Shown: positions 17,409 through 26,813 of the stretch, one piece after another | Numbering within the stretch: position 1 is the first letter of the stretch | Layout of the letters: each line of letters opens with the position of its first letter | Assembly: GCF_900110485.1 (NCBI RefSeq) | Contig: NZ_FODY01000009.1 | Coordinates: forward strand, 1-45,510 | Direction: 5' to 3' | DNA: 45,510 nucleotides | DNA from: Propionispora vibrioides | Lineage (GTDB): Bacteria > Bacillota > Negativicutes > Propionisporales > Propionisporaceae | The notes under the pieces: model-generated | What the model saw: the letters and a program-made list of their open reading frames with translations, nothing else | Database searches by the model: none | What the model was told of the DNA's origin: nothing | Translations under genes and position numbers: made by a program

Positions 17409-18449
17409 ATGAAAGCGGTTGTAATTGGGGATGCGTTGGTTAAAAGTGAAACACTAACAGATGCTGTTGGACAAATGAATTTAGGAAAGTTAACTGAGAT
17501 AAAAAAAATCGAATGGTATTCTGATTTGACTAAGGATCAATTTCAAGAACATATTTTGCAGATAGAACGATATGGGCCTGAAAAAGTTGAAATACCTCAG
17601 GGTATTTTAGAGGCTTTGCAGGACGCTGACTATTTGTTTGCACATTATGCACCTATATCGGCGAGTATGATCAAAAGCGCACCAAAATTAAAAATGATTG
17701 GGACTTGCCGTGGTGGAGTGGAAAATGTCAATCTATCTGCGGTCAGAGAGCGCAGACTGCCATTTTTACATGTTATTAGAAATGCAGAACCTGTCGCGGA
17801 TTTTACGCTTGGCCTGATGTTTGCTGAGACCAGGAATATTGCCAGAGCGCATCTTGCGATAAAAAGCGGGCAGTGGAGAAAAAACTTTTCCAATGATCCC
17901 TATAAAACGACGTTGGCCAATATGACGGTTGGTATTATTGGCGCCGGCTATATCGGCAGATTGGTAATCAAACGCTTGAATGCACTGGGTGTTAAGGTAA
18001 TGGTATATGATCCATATGTAGATCCGGCGATCTTTGAGCGTGACCAGCTGAAAGTGGAATTGCGATCTATAGAGGAAGTTTTTAAGAATGCAGATATTGT
18101 TTCTTTACATATGCGGGTAACCGAAGAAACGAAAAATCTGATTAGTAAGGATTTGATCCAACTCATGAGACCGGGAGCTTATATTATCAATACAGCTCGG
18201 GCGGACATTTTAGTCAAGGATGATCTTGTCGCTGCGTTGCAGAATCGGAAGATTGCCGGCGCTGCCCTGGATGTCAGTTGGATTGAGCCGATACCTGAGG
18301 GAGATCCGCTGCTTTCCCTAGACAATCTTACAATGACAACTCACATTGCAGGTGATACGGTAGATGCTATTCCCAGGGCGCCTTATCTCCTTAAAGATGT
18401 TGTTAATGCGTATCTGGAAAAGGGCTATAGCGATATGCTAATCAGATAA
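17409..18449 (+). CDS. D-isomer-specific 2-hydroxyacid dehydrogenase
   Basis: 346 residues in the phosphoglycerate/2-hydroxyacid dehydrogenase family. The NAD-binding turn is VGIIGAGYIGRLVIKRL, and the substrate-binding and catalytic residues sit in MIGTCRGGVENV, INTARADILV (Arg) and TTHIAGDTVDAI (His). It lies 57 bp behind the GatC-like permease. In an operon with a PTS and a class II aldolase, a 2-hydroxyacid dehydrogenase implies that the substrate is a sugar acid, phosphorylated on entry and oxidised next to the carboxylate. The exact acid cannot be read from sequence. Confidence 0.85.
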   Translation: MKAVVIGDALVKSETLTDAVGQMNLGKLTEIKKIEWYSDLTKDQFQEHILQIERYGPEKVEIPQGILEALQDADYLFAHYAPISASMIKSAPKLKMIGTCRGGVENVNLSAVRERRLPFLHVIRNAEPVADFTLGLMFAETRNIARAHLAIKSGQWRKNFSNDPYKTTLANMTVGIIGAGYIGRLVIKRLNALGVKVMVYDPYVDPAIFERDQLKVELRSIEEVFKNADIVSLHMRVTEETKNLISKDLIQLMRPGAYIINTARADILVKDDLVAALQNRKIAGAALDVSWIEPIPEGDPLLSLDNLTMTTHIAGDTVDAIPRAPYLLKDVVNAYLEKGYSDMLIR

Positions 18450-18479
18450 ATTTATTCAATAGATGAGGAGTAAAAAAAC

Positions 18480-19121
18480 ATGTTAATGGAAAAAGAGCGG
18501 AAGCTTATTGTGGAGTACGGGAAAAAACTGATTAATTCCAACCTCACCAAAGGAACGGGTGGCAATATCAGCATGTTTAACCGGGAGTTAGGTTACATGG
18601 CAATTAGCCCGAGCGGTATAGATTATTTTGAAACGCAGCCCGAGGATGTTGTAATCACCGATTTAGATGGAAATACGGTGGAGGGATTTCGCAAGCCATC
18701 CAGTGAAAAAGATATGCATCGCATTTACTATCAGAAAAGTAGAGAGATTAACGCGGTTATTCATACTCACTCCATGTATAGTACGATATTGGCGACTTTA
18801 GGCTGGGAGCTTCCGGCAGCGAATTATTATATAGCGATTACCGGCGGTAAAAATGTTCGTTGTGCGAAATATGCTTCTTTCGGAACATGGGAATTAGCAG
18901 AGAACTCTTTCCAAGCCATGCAGGGAAGAAAGGCATGTTTTTTAGCAAATCATGGCTTGCTGACTTGTGCAGCCGATCTACCCGGTGCTTTTGTCATTGC
19001 TGAAGAAACGGAACGGATGGCAGAGATTTATTGCCGGGCAAAAACGTTGGGAGAGCCAAACTTACTAAACGATGCTGAGGTTGAGGTAATGCTGGAAAAG
19101 TTTAAGTCTTATGGACAATAG
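18480..19121 (+). CDS. Class II aldolase / FucA-AraD family protein
   Basis: 213 residues. The zinc-binding histidines are in INAVIHTHSMYSTILATL (HTH) and FLANHGLLTC, the acid is in PSSEKDMHRIYY, and the phosphate site is GTGGNISMF with SPSGIDYF. These fit L-fuculose-phosphate-type aldolases and their decarboxylating relatives (OtnC type). It should cleave or decarboxylate the phosphorylated product of the preceding dehydrogenase. The start at 18480 is well spaced to GAGGAG. Confidence 0.88.
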   Translation: MLMEKERKLIVEYGKKLINSNLTKGTGGNISMFNRELGYMAISPSGIDYFETQPEDVVITDLDGNTVEGFRKPSSEKDMHRIYYQKSREINAVIHTHSMYSTILATLGWELPAANYYIAITGGKNVRCAKYASFGTWELAENSFQAMQGRKACFLANHGLLTCAADLPGAFVIAEETERMAEIYCRAKTLGEPNLLNDAEVEVMLEKFKSYGQ

Positions 19122-19138
19122 CAGATAAATTAGGTTTA

Positions 19139-19219
19139 GGGCGTGTCTTCAAACTGTTCCAGAGAAGATATACATGAGAAGTTGATCCATTAGACGGATA
19201 ATTCTCTTGTATATCTTCT
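19139..19219. repeat. Solitary MITE-type end followed by a long inverted repeat
   Basis: GGGCGTGTCTTCAAACTG at 19139-19156, preceded by TA, nearly matches the terminal repeat of the MITE at 39197, but no second end is seen here. Directly after it, AGAAGATATACATGAGAA (19163-19180) pairs with TTCTCTTGTATATCTTCT (19202-19219) around a 21-base loop. The stem lacks a T-run and may still end the Gat-type operon. Confidence 0.5.
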
Positions 19220-19331
19220 GCCTTATAAAATTAAAAGTTACTAAATTTGGTGTAATGTTGGGTACTAATAATTTCAAAGATACATCTTATCAAACTGGCG
19301 AAGAAATATAACAATACCAAGGAGTAGTAGG

Positions 19332-21398
19332 ATGAAAAAACGTAGTGTGGACATTTTACAAAAAATATTATCTTATGATAGTAGTATCTTAAACATCACA
19401 AAACTGGCGGAACTACATCAAGTTTCACAAAAAACACTTCGCAATGATATTGCAGATATTAATTTGTTTTTAAAACAGTTTCAAATCCGGCCGATTGAAA
19501 TCGTAGATAATGGTATTTTAAAAATAGGTACGAACATCAATCCGGAGTTTGTAAAAGATCAGATTTTTAAATTAGACAGCTATTCCTATAAATTATCTCC
19601 CGAGGAAAGGCAGCTTTTAATCTTGACTGTTTTGCTTAAACAAAAAAGTTATCTTACAATGGATTATTTAGCAGAGATGTTAAGTGTTAGCAGAATTACT
19701 ATATTAAGTGATGTTGAGTCGGCTAAGGAAATATTAGCGGAGTTTACAATCGAATTATGTTCGAAAAGCAGTAAAGGCATTTATTTAAAAGAAACCAATA
19801 TTATGAAGATACGCATGATGCTAATCGAGCTTTGCCGGCGTGTTATTGTGGATATAAAAAGTGACGGCTATTTTCAAAGACTGATTTTATCTCAAATGAA
19901 TACCAGCTATTCTCTCCACTCTGCCATTGCGATTTTACAGGATTTTGAACGGGAAAAGAATATGTACTTTTCCGATTATGTTTTTTATGAACTGACTTTG
20001 TATCTATTTATATGTATTAATCAATTATCCGAATCTACGGCAGTTCCCTGTGAACAGACTTTGGTCAAACAATCAGGCGAACTTTCATTGGCAAAAAATC
20101 TTCTTTGCTATGCTGAGCAAAGAGTAAAGGTTAAATTTACAGCAGAAGAATTTAATTTATTTGATCAATATATAGTAGATAATCATCTGTTACCTATGTC
20201 AAAAACTATTGATGACATTGAGCTTTATAATATGATTACTTATTTTTTGGTGGAAATAGGAAATCAGTTCGATATTGATTTTTGCAACGATCATATTCTT
20301 TTGGAATCATTATTTTTACATATCAGATGCATGTCGGATCTGATTGATTTCCAATTTCCCATTGATGAGAATATTCAACCCGAATATAAGCGGATTATGA
20401 GCGGAATTGATCAACATTCTTATATCCTCGAACAGTACCTGGGATATTCTTTCAATGACAAAATGAAATTATCTATCTACATACATATTTGTGCAGCCTT
20501 GGTACGGAATAAGAATTTCTTACTGCCTTTGCATGTAATTATTGTATGTCCGGGCAGCATGGCCACAGGACGTTTTGTCGAAGCACAGGTGAAGAATTAT
20601 TTTGACTTTACTATTCAGGGGGTAATTTCGGTAGATAGAATATTATATACACTCGAGAAGAGTAAAGAGAAAATCGACTTTATTATTTCAACAGTCGAAC
20701 TTCCTAAGACGACACATCCTGTAGTGAGGGTCAATCCGTTGTTAAAAATGCAGGATCTTAATAATATACAAAAGATGGCTCTTTCGCTTGGTGAAAATAC
20801 CGAGCAAAGAAGTATAGAAAAAAGAAAAAGCAATATCATACAGTCGGTTTCTGAAAGTCTGAATGCGTTTACTAATCTTGAAGATGTGGAGAGGTTTAGT
20901 CATAGTCTGAAAGAATTACTGAAAAAACACTCTAAAACAGTTAATAACAATAAACACGGTTTATGTTCTATGCTCAAAAAAGAAATGATCTTACTTGTCG
21001 ATACTCCTTTAGAATGGCAAACAGCAATAGACAAGGCAGGCAGACTTTTATATCAAAAGAAGTTTATAAAAGAAGAGTACATTCATACAATGATTCGTAA
21101 CATTGAACAATATGGGCCATATATTATTGTAGGTAAAGGTGTTGCCCTGGCGCATGCCAAACCCAGTGAAACAGTTTTATCAGAAGGATTAAGCCTTGTT
21201 GTTGCACCCAAAGGCATTAAAATGGATGTGGATGACAAGAAAAGAGTATACTTGCTGTTTGCCTTTTGTACGCAGGGCGGATTAGATTACATAGAGCTTT
21301 TTAATCAAATAGCAGCGATCGGAAGAAATCCTTCGCTATTTGCCAAGTGCTTGGAGGCGGAAGAAACAGCAGAGATATATCATTTACTTTGTAGTTAA
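19332..21398 (+). CDS. PRD-containing PTS-regulated transcriptional activator (MtlR/BglG-like)
   Basis: 688 residues with the multi-domain order of PTS-controlled activators. Two N-terminal HTH segments (ITKLAELHQVSQKTLRNDIA and YLAEMLSVSRITILSDVE) are followed by PTS regulation domains around 170-400. A Gat-like EIIB domain has the Cys in IIVCPGSMATGR, and a C-terminal EIIA type 2 domain (about 545-688) has H608 in ALAHAKPSE. Phosphorylation through the PTS should control it. Its position right after the Gat-type operon makes that operon its likely target. Confidence 0.88.
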   Translation: MKKRSVDILQKILSYDSSILNITKLAELHQVSQKTLRNDIADINLFLKQFQIRPIEIVDNGILKIGTNINPEFVKDQIFKLDSYSYKLSPEERQLLILTVLLKQKSYLTMDYLAEMLSVSRITILSDVESAKEILAEFTIELCSKSSKGIYLKETNIMKIRMMLIELCRRVIVDIKSDGYFQRLILSQMNTSYSLHSAIAILQDFEREKNMYFSDYVFYELTLYLFICINQLSESTAVPCEQTLVKQSGELSLAKNLLCYAEQRVKVKFTAEEFNLFDQYIVDNHLLPMSKTIDDIELYNMITYFLVEIGNQFDIDFCNDHILLESLFLHIRCMSDLIDFQFPIDENIQPEYKRIMSGIDQHSYILEQYLGYSFNDKMKLSIYIHICAALVRNKNFLLPLHVIIVCPGSMATGRFVEAQVKNYFDFTIQGVISVDRILYTLEKSKEKIDFIISTVELPKTTHPVVRVNPLLKMQDLNNIQKMALSLGENTEQRSIEKRKSNIIQSVSESLNAFTNLEDVERFSHSLKELLKKHSKTVNNNKHGLCSMLKKEMILLVDTPLEWQTAIDKAGRLLYQKKFIKEEYIHTMIRNIEQYGPYIIVGKGVALAHAKPSETVLSEGLSLVVAPKGIKMDVDDKKRVYLLFAFCTQGGLDYIELFNQIAAIGRNPSLFAKCLEAEETAEIYHLLCS

Positions 21399-21563
21399 AA
21401 GCATTTAATGATAAGCGGGAGTTATCGGATCGAAGATGTTGCAAATTAGACAATCCTTGTTGACATGATGTAATTCGTGCTGCGAATAAATCAGTTGTTA
21501 GCCAGGTTGTCTTTTTTATTGGCAGGTGCTTTTCGGGTGACGAGAGATACAATATTTTGCAAG

Positions 21564-21580
21564 TGTATAGTGGCTATACA
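21564..21580. promoter_or_regulatory. Palindrome upstream of the MerR-type regulator
   Basis: TGTATAG-tgg-CTATACA is a perfect 7-bp inverted repeat about 75 bp before the MerR gene, followed by a related TTGTATACC. It is a plausible operator for autoregulation. The rest of 21399-21652 shows nothing firm. Confidence 0.4.
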
Positions 21581-21652
21581 GCTTGTTGTATACCACAATT
21601 ATGATGTATAGTTACTTATATGGCATATGTTTAGCAATAAGGGGATGGAAAA

Positions 21653-22477
21653 GTGGAGTCTTTGATTTCTATCAGCGAAATGGCTAAATTGCACGGATTG
21701 ACCAGACAAACTTTAATTTATTACGATGATATTGATTTGTTCAAGCCAGTCAAAGTAGACGGGAAGGGCTATCGGTATTACAGTAAGCATCAAATTCCTT
21801 ATTTGCGGGAGATTTGCTTTTTAAAGTCTTTGGGGGTTGGGCTTAAAGAGATTGTGGCCCATTTCCAGGAACGCTGCCCCAAACGGGAGATGGCTCTCCT
21901 GGAGAAACACAAGGAAAATGTTCTTCGCGAGATTGCCCGGCTGAACAAGATCAGGGAATCCATCAACCAAAGGCTCAATATCTATGAAGAGGCGGTCGAT
22001 GCGGACACCATGCAGATGCAGGAGCCGTTTATCCGTCCGATTGTGGTGCGACAGGCGATTTTTAAAGAGTATGTCAAACCGATTAATAAGGAAAACCTGC
22101 ATATCACGCTAATGAACTTGTGGCGGGAGATCTTTCAAAAGGAAATGGTGCCTTCCAGCGGCTTCGGTTCTATTATAAAAAGGGAGTCCATTCTGGCCGG
22201 AGAGCCCTTGAAGGGGGCTGGCAGTTGTATTTTTTTATCACCCTGGAGTAAGGAGCATTCGCACACCGTGGAAATTCCGGCTGCCAACTATGCCTGCATG
22301 TACAAATACGGCATGCCTTATGACATGGCCTATGTGGACAAGCTCATGGACTGGATCAAGAAGAACGGCTATGAACTGGTGGGCGATATTGTTGATGTCT
22401 GCCTGCTGGACACCACTTTTTATAAAGATCAGAAACCACTTGATTTTTGCATGTTGCAGGCCCCAATAAAATTGTAA
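21653..22477 (+). CDS. MerR-family regulator with GyrI-like effector domain
   Basis: 274 residues. The winged HTH is ISISEMAKLHGLTRQTLIYY followed by the wing RYYSKHQIPYLREICFLKSL, with a coiled coil to about residue 115. The C-terminal 150 residues, with AANYACMYKYGMPYDMAYVD, look like the GyrI/BmrR ligand-binding fold. Such regulators sense hydrophobic or aromatic compounds. It reads in the same direction as, and about 130 bp ahead of, the phenolic-acid decarboxylase gene, whose inducer it may sense. GTG start; ribosome binding site weak. Confidence 0.85.
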   Translation: MESLISISEMAKLHGLTRQTLIYYDDIDLFKPVKVDGKGYRYYSKHQIPYLREICFLKSLGVGLKEIVAHFQERCPKREMALLEKHKENVLREIARLNKIRESINQRLNIYEEAVDADTMQMQEPFIRPIVVRQAIFKEYVKPINKENLHITLMNLWREIFQKEMVPSSGFGSIIKRESILAGEPLKGAGSCIFLSPWSKEHSHTVEIPAANYACMYKYGMPYDMAYVDKLMDWIKKNGYELVGDIVDVCLLDTTFYKDQKPLDFCMLQAPIKL

Positions 22478-22604
22478 GAAAATTTCTATAAAAATAGAAA
22501 AGCCTCTTGACTGTATGCTTGCTTTACAGATTATCATTGAGTCCATAAATTGCGGTTGCGTAATTTAGGGTAAAGCATTCTAAAACTGTCAGGAGGTTTT
22601 TGTT

Positions 22605-24083
22605 ATGTCACAGGAAGTTAATGATTTGAGATCTGCCCTGGAGCTATTAAAAAACATACCGGGCCAATTGGTTTCTACCGACGTGGAAGTAGACCCGGCC
22701 GCCGAATTGGCAGGGGTTTACCGCTATGTTGGTTCGGGCGGAACAGTGGCCCGGCCGACCAAGCTGGGGCCGGCGATGATATTTAACAAGGTGAAAGGCC
22801 ATTCCGGGGCCCGTGTGGTCATCGGTGTGCTGGCCGATCGCAAACGGGTAGCGACGCTGCTCGGCACTAAGCCGGACCGGTTGGGCTTCTTGCTGCGTGA
22901 TGCTGTGAAAAACGCTATTCAGCCGGTGGTGGTAGGCCCGGAAAAGGCCCAGTGCCAGGAAGTAGTCTATAAAGCAACCGATCCTGATTTTGATATTAGA
23001 AAGATTCTCCCGGCACCGACCAATACGCCGGAAGATGCCGGTCCCTACGTTACGTTCGGCATGTGCTACGCTTCGGATGTGGAAACCGGTGAGTCCGATG
23101 TGACCATTCACCGCTTGTGCCTCCAGTCCAAAGACGAGATATCCATGTTCTTTACCCCTGGGGCCCGCCACCTGGGCGCTTTCCGGGAAAAGGCGGAAGC
23201 CTTGGGCAAGCCGTTGCCCATTTCCATTAGCATTGGGGTCGATCCCGCCATTGAAATTGCTTCCTGCTTCGAGCCTCCTACCACACCGCTGGGCTTCAAT
23301 GAATTGTCCATTGCCGGCGCTATTCGCGGCAAGGCGGTAGAGCTTGCTCCCTGTCTGACGATTAAGGAAAACTGCATCGCCAATGCAGAATATGTAATCG
23401 AAGGAGAGCTGCTGGTAGGCAAACGGATTCGTGAAGATATCAACACCAATACCGGCAAGGCGATGCCTGAATTCCCGGGCTACACCGGTCCGGCCAACCC
23501 GGAAGTGCCGGTCATTAAGGTCAAAGCCATTACTACCCGCAAGAATCCGATCATGCAGACTTGCATCGGGCCTTCCGAAGAGCATGTCAACATGGCCGGC
23601 ATTCCCACCGAAGCCTCCATTATCGACATGGTGGAACGGGCTATGCCGGGACGTTTGCAAAACGTATACGCTGCGCCTCCCGGTGGTGGCAAGTTCCTGG
23701 CGGTGCTCCAGTTTAAAAAGGGAGTTCCTTCCGACGAAGGCCGTCAGCGTCAGGCTGCGCTGCTTGCATTCTCTGCTTTCCCTGAATTGAAACATGTTAT
23801 TCTGGTGGACGAGGATGTTGATTTGTTCGATATGAGCGACGTCATGTGGGCGATGACCACCCGCCTGCAGGGTGATGTGGACATCATCAACATTCCCGGC
23901 GTACGCTGCCATCCGCTGGACCCGTCCAATGATGCGACCTGCAGTTGGACCATCCGGGATCATGGCATTGCCTGCAAGACCATCTATGATGCCACGGTGC
24001 CGATGAAGGAAAAACACCGCTTTGCCCGTGCCAAGTTTATGGAAGTGGACCCGAAAGAATGGCTGCCCGATTTTGAAGCGTAA
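22605..24083 (+). CDS. lpdC: UbiD-type gallate/phenolic acid decarboxylase (LpdC-like)
   Basis: 492 residues, almost exactly the length of LpdC of Lactiplantibacillus plantarum (490), and similar from end to end as I recall it: DVEVDPAAELAGVYRYVG, VYKATDPDFDIRK, APTNTPEDAGPY, SDVTIHR, EFPGYTG and SEEHVNMAGIPTEASI. The enzyme uses prenylated FMN to remove the carboxylate of a hydroxy-aromatic acid such as gallate or protocatechuate. UbiX, which makes the cofactor, and LpdD lie downstream. AGGAGG precedes the ATG. The exact aromatic acid is not decided by sequence. Confidence 0.9.
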   Translation: MSQEVNDLRSALELLKNIPGQLVSTDVEVDPAAELAGVYRYVGSGGTVARPTKLGPAMIFNKVKGHSGARVVIGVLADRKRVATLLGTKPDRLGFLLRDAVKNAIQPVVVGPEKAQCQEVVYKATDPDFDIRKILPAPTNTPEDAGPYVTFGMCYASDVETGESDVTIHRLCLQSKDEISMFFTPGARHLGAFREKAEALGKPLPISISIGVDPAIEIASCFEPPTTPLGFNELSIAGAIRGKAVELAPCLTIKENCIANAEYVIEGELLVGKRIREDINTNTGKAMPEFPGYTGPANPEVPVIKVKAITTRKNPIMQTCIGPSEEHVNMAGIPTEASIIDMVERAMPGRLQNVYAAPPGGGKFLAVLQFKKGVPSDEGRQRQAALLAFSAFPELKHVILVDEDVDLFDMSDVMWAMTTRLQGDVDIINIPGVRCHPLDPSNDATCSWTIRDHGIACKTIYDATVPMKEKHRFARAKFMEVDPKEWLPDFEA

Positions 24084-24102
24084 GCACGAAAAAGGAGTGG
24101 TA

Positions 24103-24137
24103 TCCCTTAGTGAGGCGATGGAGTCCTTGCTAAGGGA
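24103..24137 (+). promoter_or_regulatory. Hairpin between lpdC and the transporter gene
   Basis: TCCCTTAG and CTAAGGGA form a perfect 8-bp stem with a 19-base loop about 30 bp before the transporter start. With no T-run, it is more likely a processing or attenuation element than a full terminator. Confidence 0.4.
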
Positions 24138-24169
24138 CATCACACCGTACTTTGCAAGGAGGAAAAGTA

Positions 24170-25555
24170 ATGGGAAAGAATAAAGGAATTATCGGCTTCA
24201 TTCTGGGCCTTGTCGTCGGAGCGCTACTTTATTTTATCAACATTCCCGGCCTGAGCCATGAGGGACATTTGTGTTTGGCCTTTTCATTGATGACAGTTAT
24301 CTTCTGGGCTTTCGGCATTGCCCAGCCAGGTTATACTTCCGGTCTTTATTTACTCTTGCTGGCTGTGTTTAAAGTGGCTCAACCGACTTTGATTTTTTCT
24401 ACCTGGACAACTTCTATGATGTACCTGATCATCGGGGCCTATTTAATTGCGACGGCAGTGAAGGAATCGGGCCTGGGTGAAAGAATTGCCTATTGGTACA
24501 TTTCCAAATATGTTACCAATTTTAAGAGCATTATTATCTCTATCTTTGCCCTGACGTTTATTTTGTCGCTGCTCATTCCCCATCCCTGGCCGCGGGCTTT
24601 TCTGATCATGTCGGTTATGGCCGTGGTGGTTAAAAGCGCTAATATTCCCAAAGAGGATGCGGTTAAGATCGGCTTTACCGTGTTTACGGCGTCCATTCCG
24701 GTGTCGATGATTTTTCTGACTGGTGACGCATCGATTAACCCTTTGGCGGCAGCAAGCTGCGCGCCGGAAACGGTGGGCTGGATGGAATGGTTTAAAGTCA
24801 TGGGCTTGCCGATGATTGTGACCAGCTTCATTACTATGTTCATGCTTATGTTCATGTTCAAACCCAGCCGGGAAGTGGAAGTGAATAAAGCGGAGATTGC
24901 CCGGAAACGGGCCGAACTGGGTCCGATGACCGGCAAAGAGAAGCGTACGGCTTTTTGGGTTATTCTGGCCATTATCCTTTGGATGACCGATACGATTCAT
25001 GGTATCGATATTGGCTGGGTTACGCTGTTCATCGCGGTGATGATGGCCATGCCGAAAGTGGGCGGTATTCTGACTCCCGGCAGTTGGAGCGGTGTGCCGG
25101 TACAAACCCTGCTCTTTCTGACGGCAGCGGTGGCTATCGGCCGTGTCGGGGCTGCTACCGGTATGAACGCCTGGATTGCCCAGACATTGCTGCCCAGTAC
25201 GGTGCCGGAAAATATGTTTGTCTTAGCCGCCTTCATCACCTTTGTTTCCATTTTGATTCATCTGTGCTTCGGCAGCGTTATTGCCGTAATGGGGATCGTG
25301 ATCCCGGCCATGCTGGCTTTTACCAAGCCCATGGGGCTAACGAGCATTATTCCTGTTATGATTGCCTATACGGCCATCAACGCTCACTTTATCCTGCCGT
25401 TTCATAACCTGGCGATTTTGGTTGGGACCGGCGAGGAAAACGGCATGTATACGGAGAAAGAAACTATTAAGTTCGGTGTTCCTTTCACGCTGGTGCTCTT
25501 CATTATTACTTGCGTGATCGAAATACCATGGTGGAAAGTGATCGGTTTGTGGTAA
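24170..25555 (+). CDS. DASS (SLC13)-type anion:sodium symporter
   Basis: 461 residues with 11-12 membrane segments. The ATG at 24170 follows AGGAGG at 24157. The family features are the loops SINPLAAASCAPETVGW and AINAHFILPFHNLAILVG, which match the paired anion- and sodium-binding regions of divalent anion/sodium symporters (CitT/YflS style). Between lpdC and ubiX, it probably brings in the aromatic acid or exports a product. L. plantarum uses an MFS permease (GacP) instead, so this would be a different pairing. Confidence 0.85.
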   Translation: MGKNKGIIGFILGLVVGALLYFINIPGLSHEGHLCLAFSLMTVIFWAFGIAQPGYTSGLYLLLLAVFKVAQPTLIFSTWTTSMMYLIIGAYLIATAVKESGLGERIAYWYISKYVTNFKSIIISIFALTFILSLLIPHPWPRAFLIMSVMAVVVKSANIPKEDAVKIGFTVFTASIPVSMIFLTGDASINPLAAASCAPETVGWMEWFKVMGLPMIVTSFITMFMLMFMFKPSREVEVNKAEIARKRAELGPMTGKEKRTAFWVILAIILWMTDTIHGIDIGWVTLFIAVMMAMPKVGGILTPGSWSGVPVQTLLFLTAAVAIGRVGAATGMNAWIAQTLLPSTVPENMFVLAAFITFVSILIHLCFGSVIAVMGIVIPAMLAFTKPMGLTSIIPVMIAYTAINAHFILPFHNLAILVGTGEENGMYTEKETIKFGVPFTLVLFIITCVIEIPWWKVIGLW

Positions 25556-25594
25556 ACTAATTTACGTTGGATAAATGGGGAAGGGTGTTATGTC

Positions 25595-26158
25595 ATGCGT
25601 TTAATCGTAGGTATTTCCGGAGCCAGTGGTGTTATTATGGGCTATTATCTGTTGAAAGCTTTACGGCAGATTCCGGACATGGAGGTGCATGTGGTGGTTA
25701 CCGAAGGGGCGGCGAAGACTTTTGAGTACGAAACCGAGCTGTCGGTGGCGGAAGTAACAGCCTTGGCCGATGTGGTACATGATCACACCAATATGGCAGC
25801 CAGCATTTCCAGTGGCTCTTTTAAAACGGACGGCATGATCATCATTCCCTGCAGTATGAAAACGGCAGCGGGTATCGCTGCCGGTTTTGCGACCAATTTG
25901 CTGCTGCGGGCCGCTGACGTATGCATCAAGGAAGGGCGCAAGGTGGTGATTGTGCCGCGCGAAATGCCGCTGAGCCGGATTCATCTGCGCAATATCAAGG
26001 AGCTGTCCGATTGCGGCTGTGTGGTCATTCCGCCGGTTTTGACCTTTTACAATGGCGCTCAGTCCGTGGAAAAGCAGATTCAGCATATTATCGGCAAGAT
26101 ATTAATGCAGTTTGGGATAGATTACAAAGAGTTTGTGCCATGGGAAGGGGCGGAATGA
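25595..26158 (+). CDS. ubiX: UbiX-family flavin prenyltransferase (LpdB-like)
   Basis: 187 residues, the normal UbiX length. It has the FMN-binding turn VGISGASGVIMGYYLL, CSMKTAAGIAAGFATNLLLR and the conserved VPREMPLSRIHLRNI. It prenylates reduced FMN to make the cofactor of the UbiD-type decarboxylase encoded by lpdC. The stop at 26158 is one base before the ATG of lpdD, so the two are coupled. Confidence 0.92.
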   Translation: MRLIVGISGASGVIMGYYLLKALRQIPDMEVHVVVTEGAAKTFEYETELSVAEVTALADVVHDHTNMAASISSGSFKTDGMIIIPCSMKTAAGIAAGFATNLLLRAADVCIKEGRKVVIVPREMPLSRIHLRNIKELSDCGCVVIPPVLTFYNGAQSVEKQIQHIIGKILMQFGIDYKEFVPWEGAE

Positions 26159-26159
26159 G

Positions 26160-26546
26160 ATGCTTTCCACCAGTCTGACGGTTGGGGACAAGCCTTATGC
26201 AATCACGGCAATGGTTACGCTGTGCGGTCACGATGCTGTAATCGCGGTCGGCGGCGGGGAGGCGCCTCATGTAGGGGCCGCCGCACTGGCCTCGCCCCGG
26301 CCCAGCCTGGAGCAGAACGGCGAGATTTCGGCGACTGCATCGGTGCTGTGTGTCATGGGCCATAAGGATGATCTGCTGGCCAGGGACGCGGCGCTGCGGC
26401 TGGCCAGCCGGCTGAATACCACGGTGCTGGTATCGGTGGGCCTGCACCTGGATCAGGCGACTAAAGAAGATATCCGGCAATTGCAGGTTAATTTTGATCA
26501 GATGATATCTGCTATCGAGATCTGGCTGAAGCACCAGAAGAGGTGA
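26160..26546 (+). CDS. lpdD: LpdD-type small subunit / prenylated-flavin chaperone
   Basis: 128 residues from the ATG at 26160, which follows GGGAAGGGG. The pattern GHDAVIAVGGGEAPHVGAAA, then LEQNGEISATASVLCVMGHK and DLLARDAALRLASRLN, matches the LpdD/VdcD family that accompanies UbiD-type decarboxylases of phenolic acids and helps load or mature the cofactor. It closes the lpd operon. Confidence 0.88.
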   Translation: MLSTSLTVGDKPYAITAMVTLCGHDAVIAVGGGEAPHVGAAALASPRPSLEQNGEISATASVLCVMGHKDDLLARDAALRLASRLNTTVLVSVGLHLDQATKEDIRQLQVNFDQMISAIEIWLKHQKR

Positions 26547-26646
26547 GCCTTGTAGTTTAATCAACTGGGTGTAGTAAAATCAGCCGAGTATGGTAGTAGT
26601 AGCAATACACAGCGACAATTGATATTAAAACGGTAGTAGAGCAAGA

Positions 26647-26692
26647 TAAAATCCCTTCACTTAGGCTAATCGCCAAGGTGAAGGGATTTTTT
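26647..26692 (+). terminator. Terminator of the lpd operon
   Basis: AAAATCCCTTCACTTAGGC pairs with GCCAAGGTGAAGGGATTTT (one mismatch) around TAATC, followed by TTTATTTG. It is strong and well placed after lpdD. Confidence 0.88.
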
Positions 26693-26813
26693 ATTTGTTC
26701 CCTATATAAAACGTCAGCATTCTGTACGGATAAAGAATAGAGGCAGTTCTTGGGTAGTTGAATTTCTCGCGATTATGAAATGTATCTAAATAGGAGTCGG
26801 CACACAGGAAGAA

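Noticed and set aside
22647-24143. A 498-codon open frame on the minus strand opposite lpdC
   Set aside because: It mirrors the highly conserved LpdC frame almost exactly, its product is rich in His, Arg and Gly with no family pattern, and it has no ribosome binding site of note. GC-rich codon bias on the plus strand explains it.
24443-25105. A 220-codon minus-strand frame opposite the transporter gene
   Set aside because: The product is a His/Asn/Arg-rich string without motifs, as expected for the antisense of a membrane protein gene.
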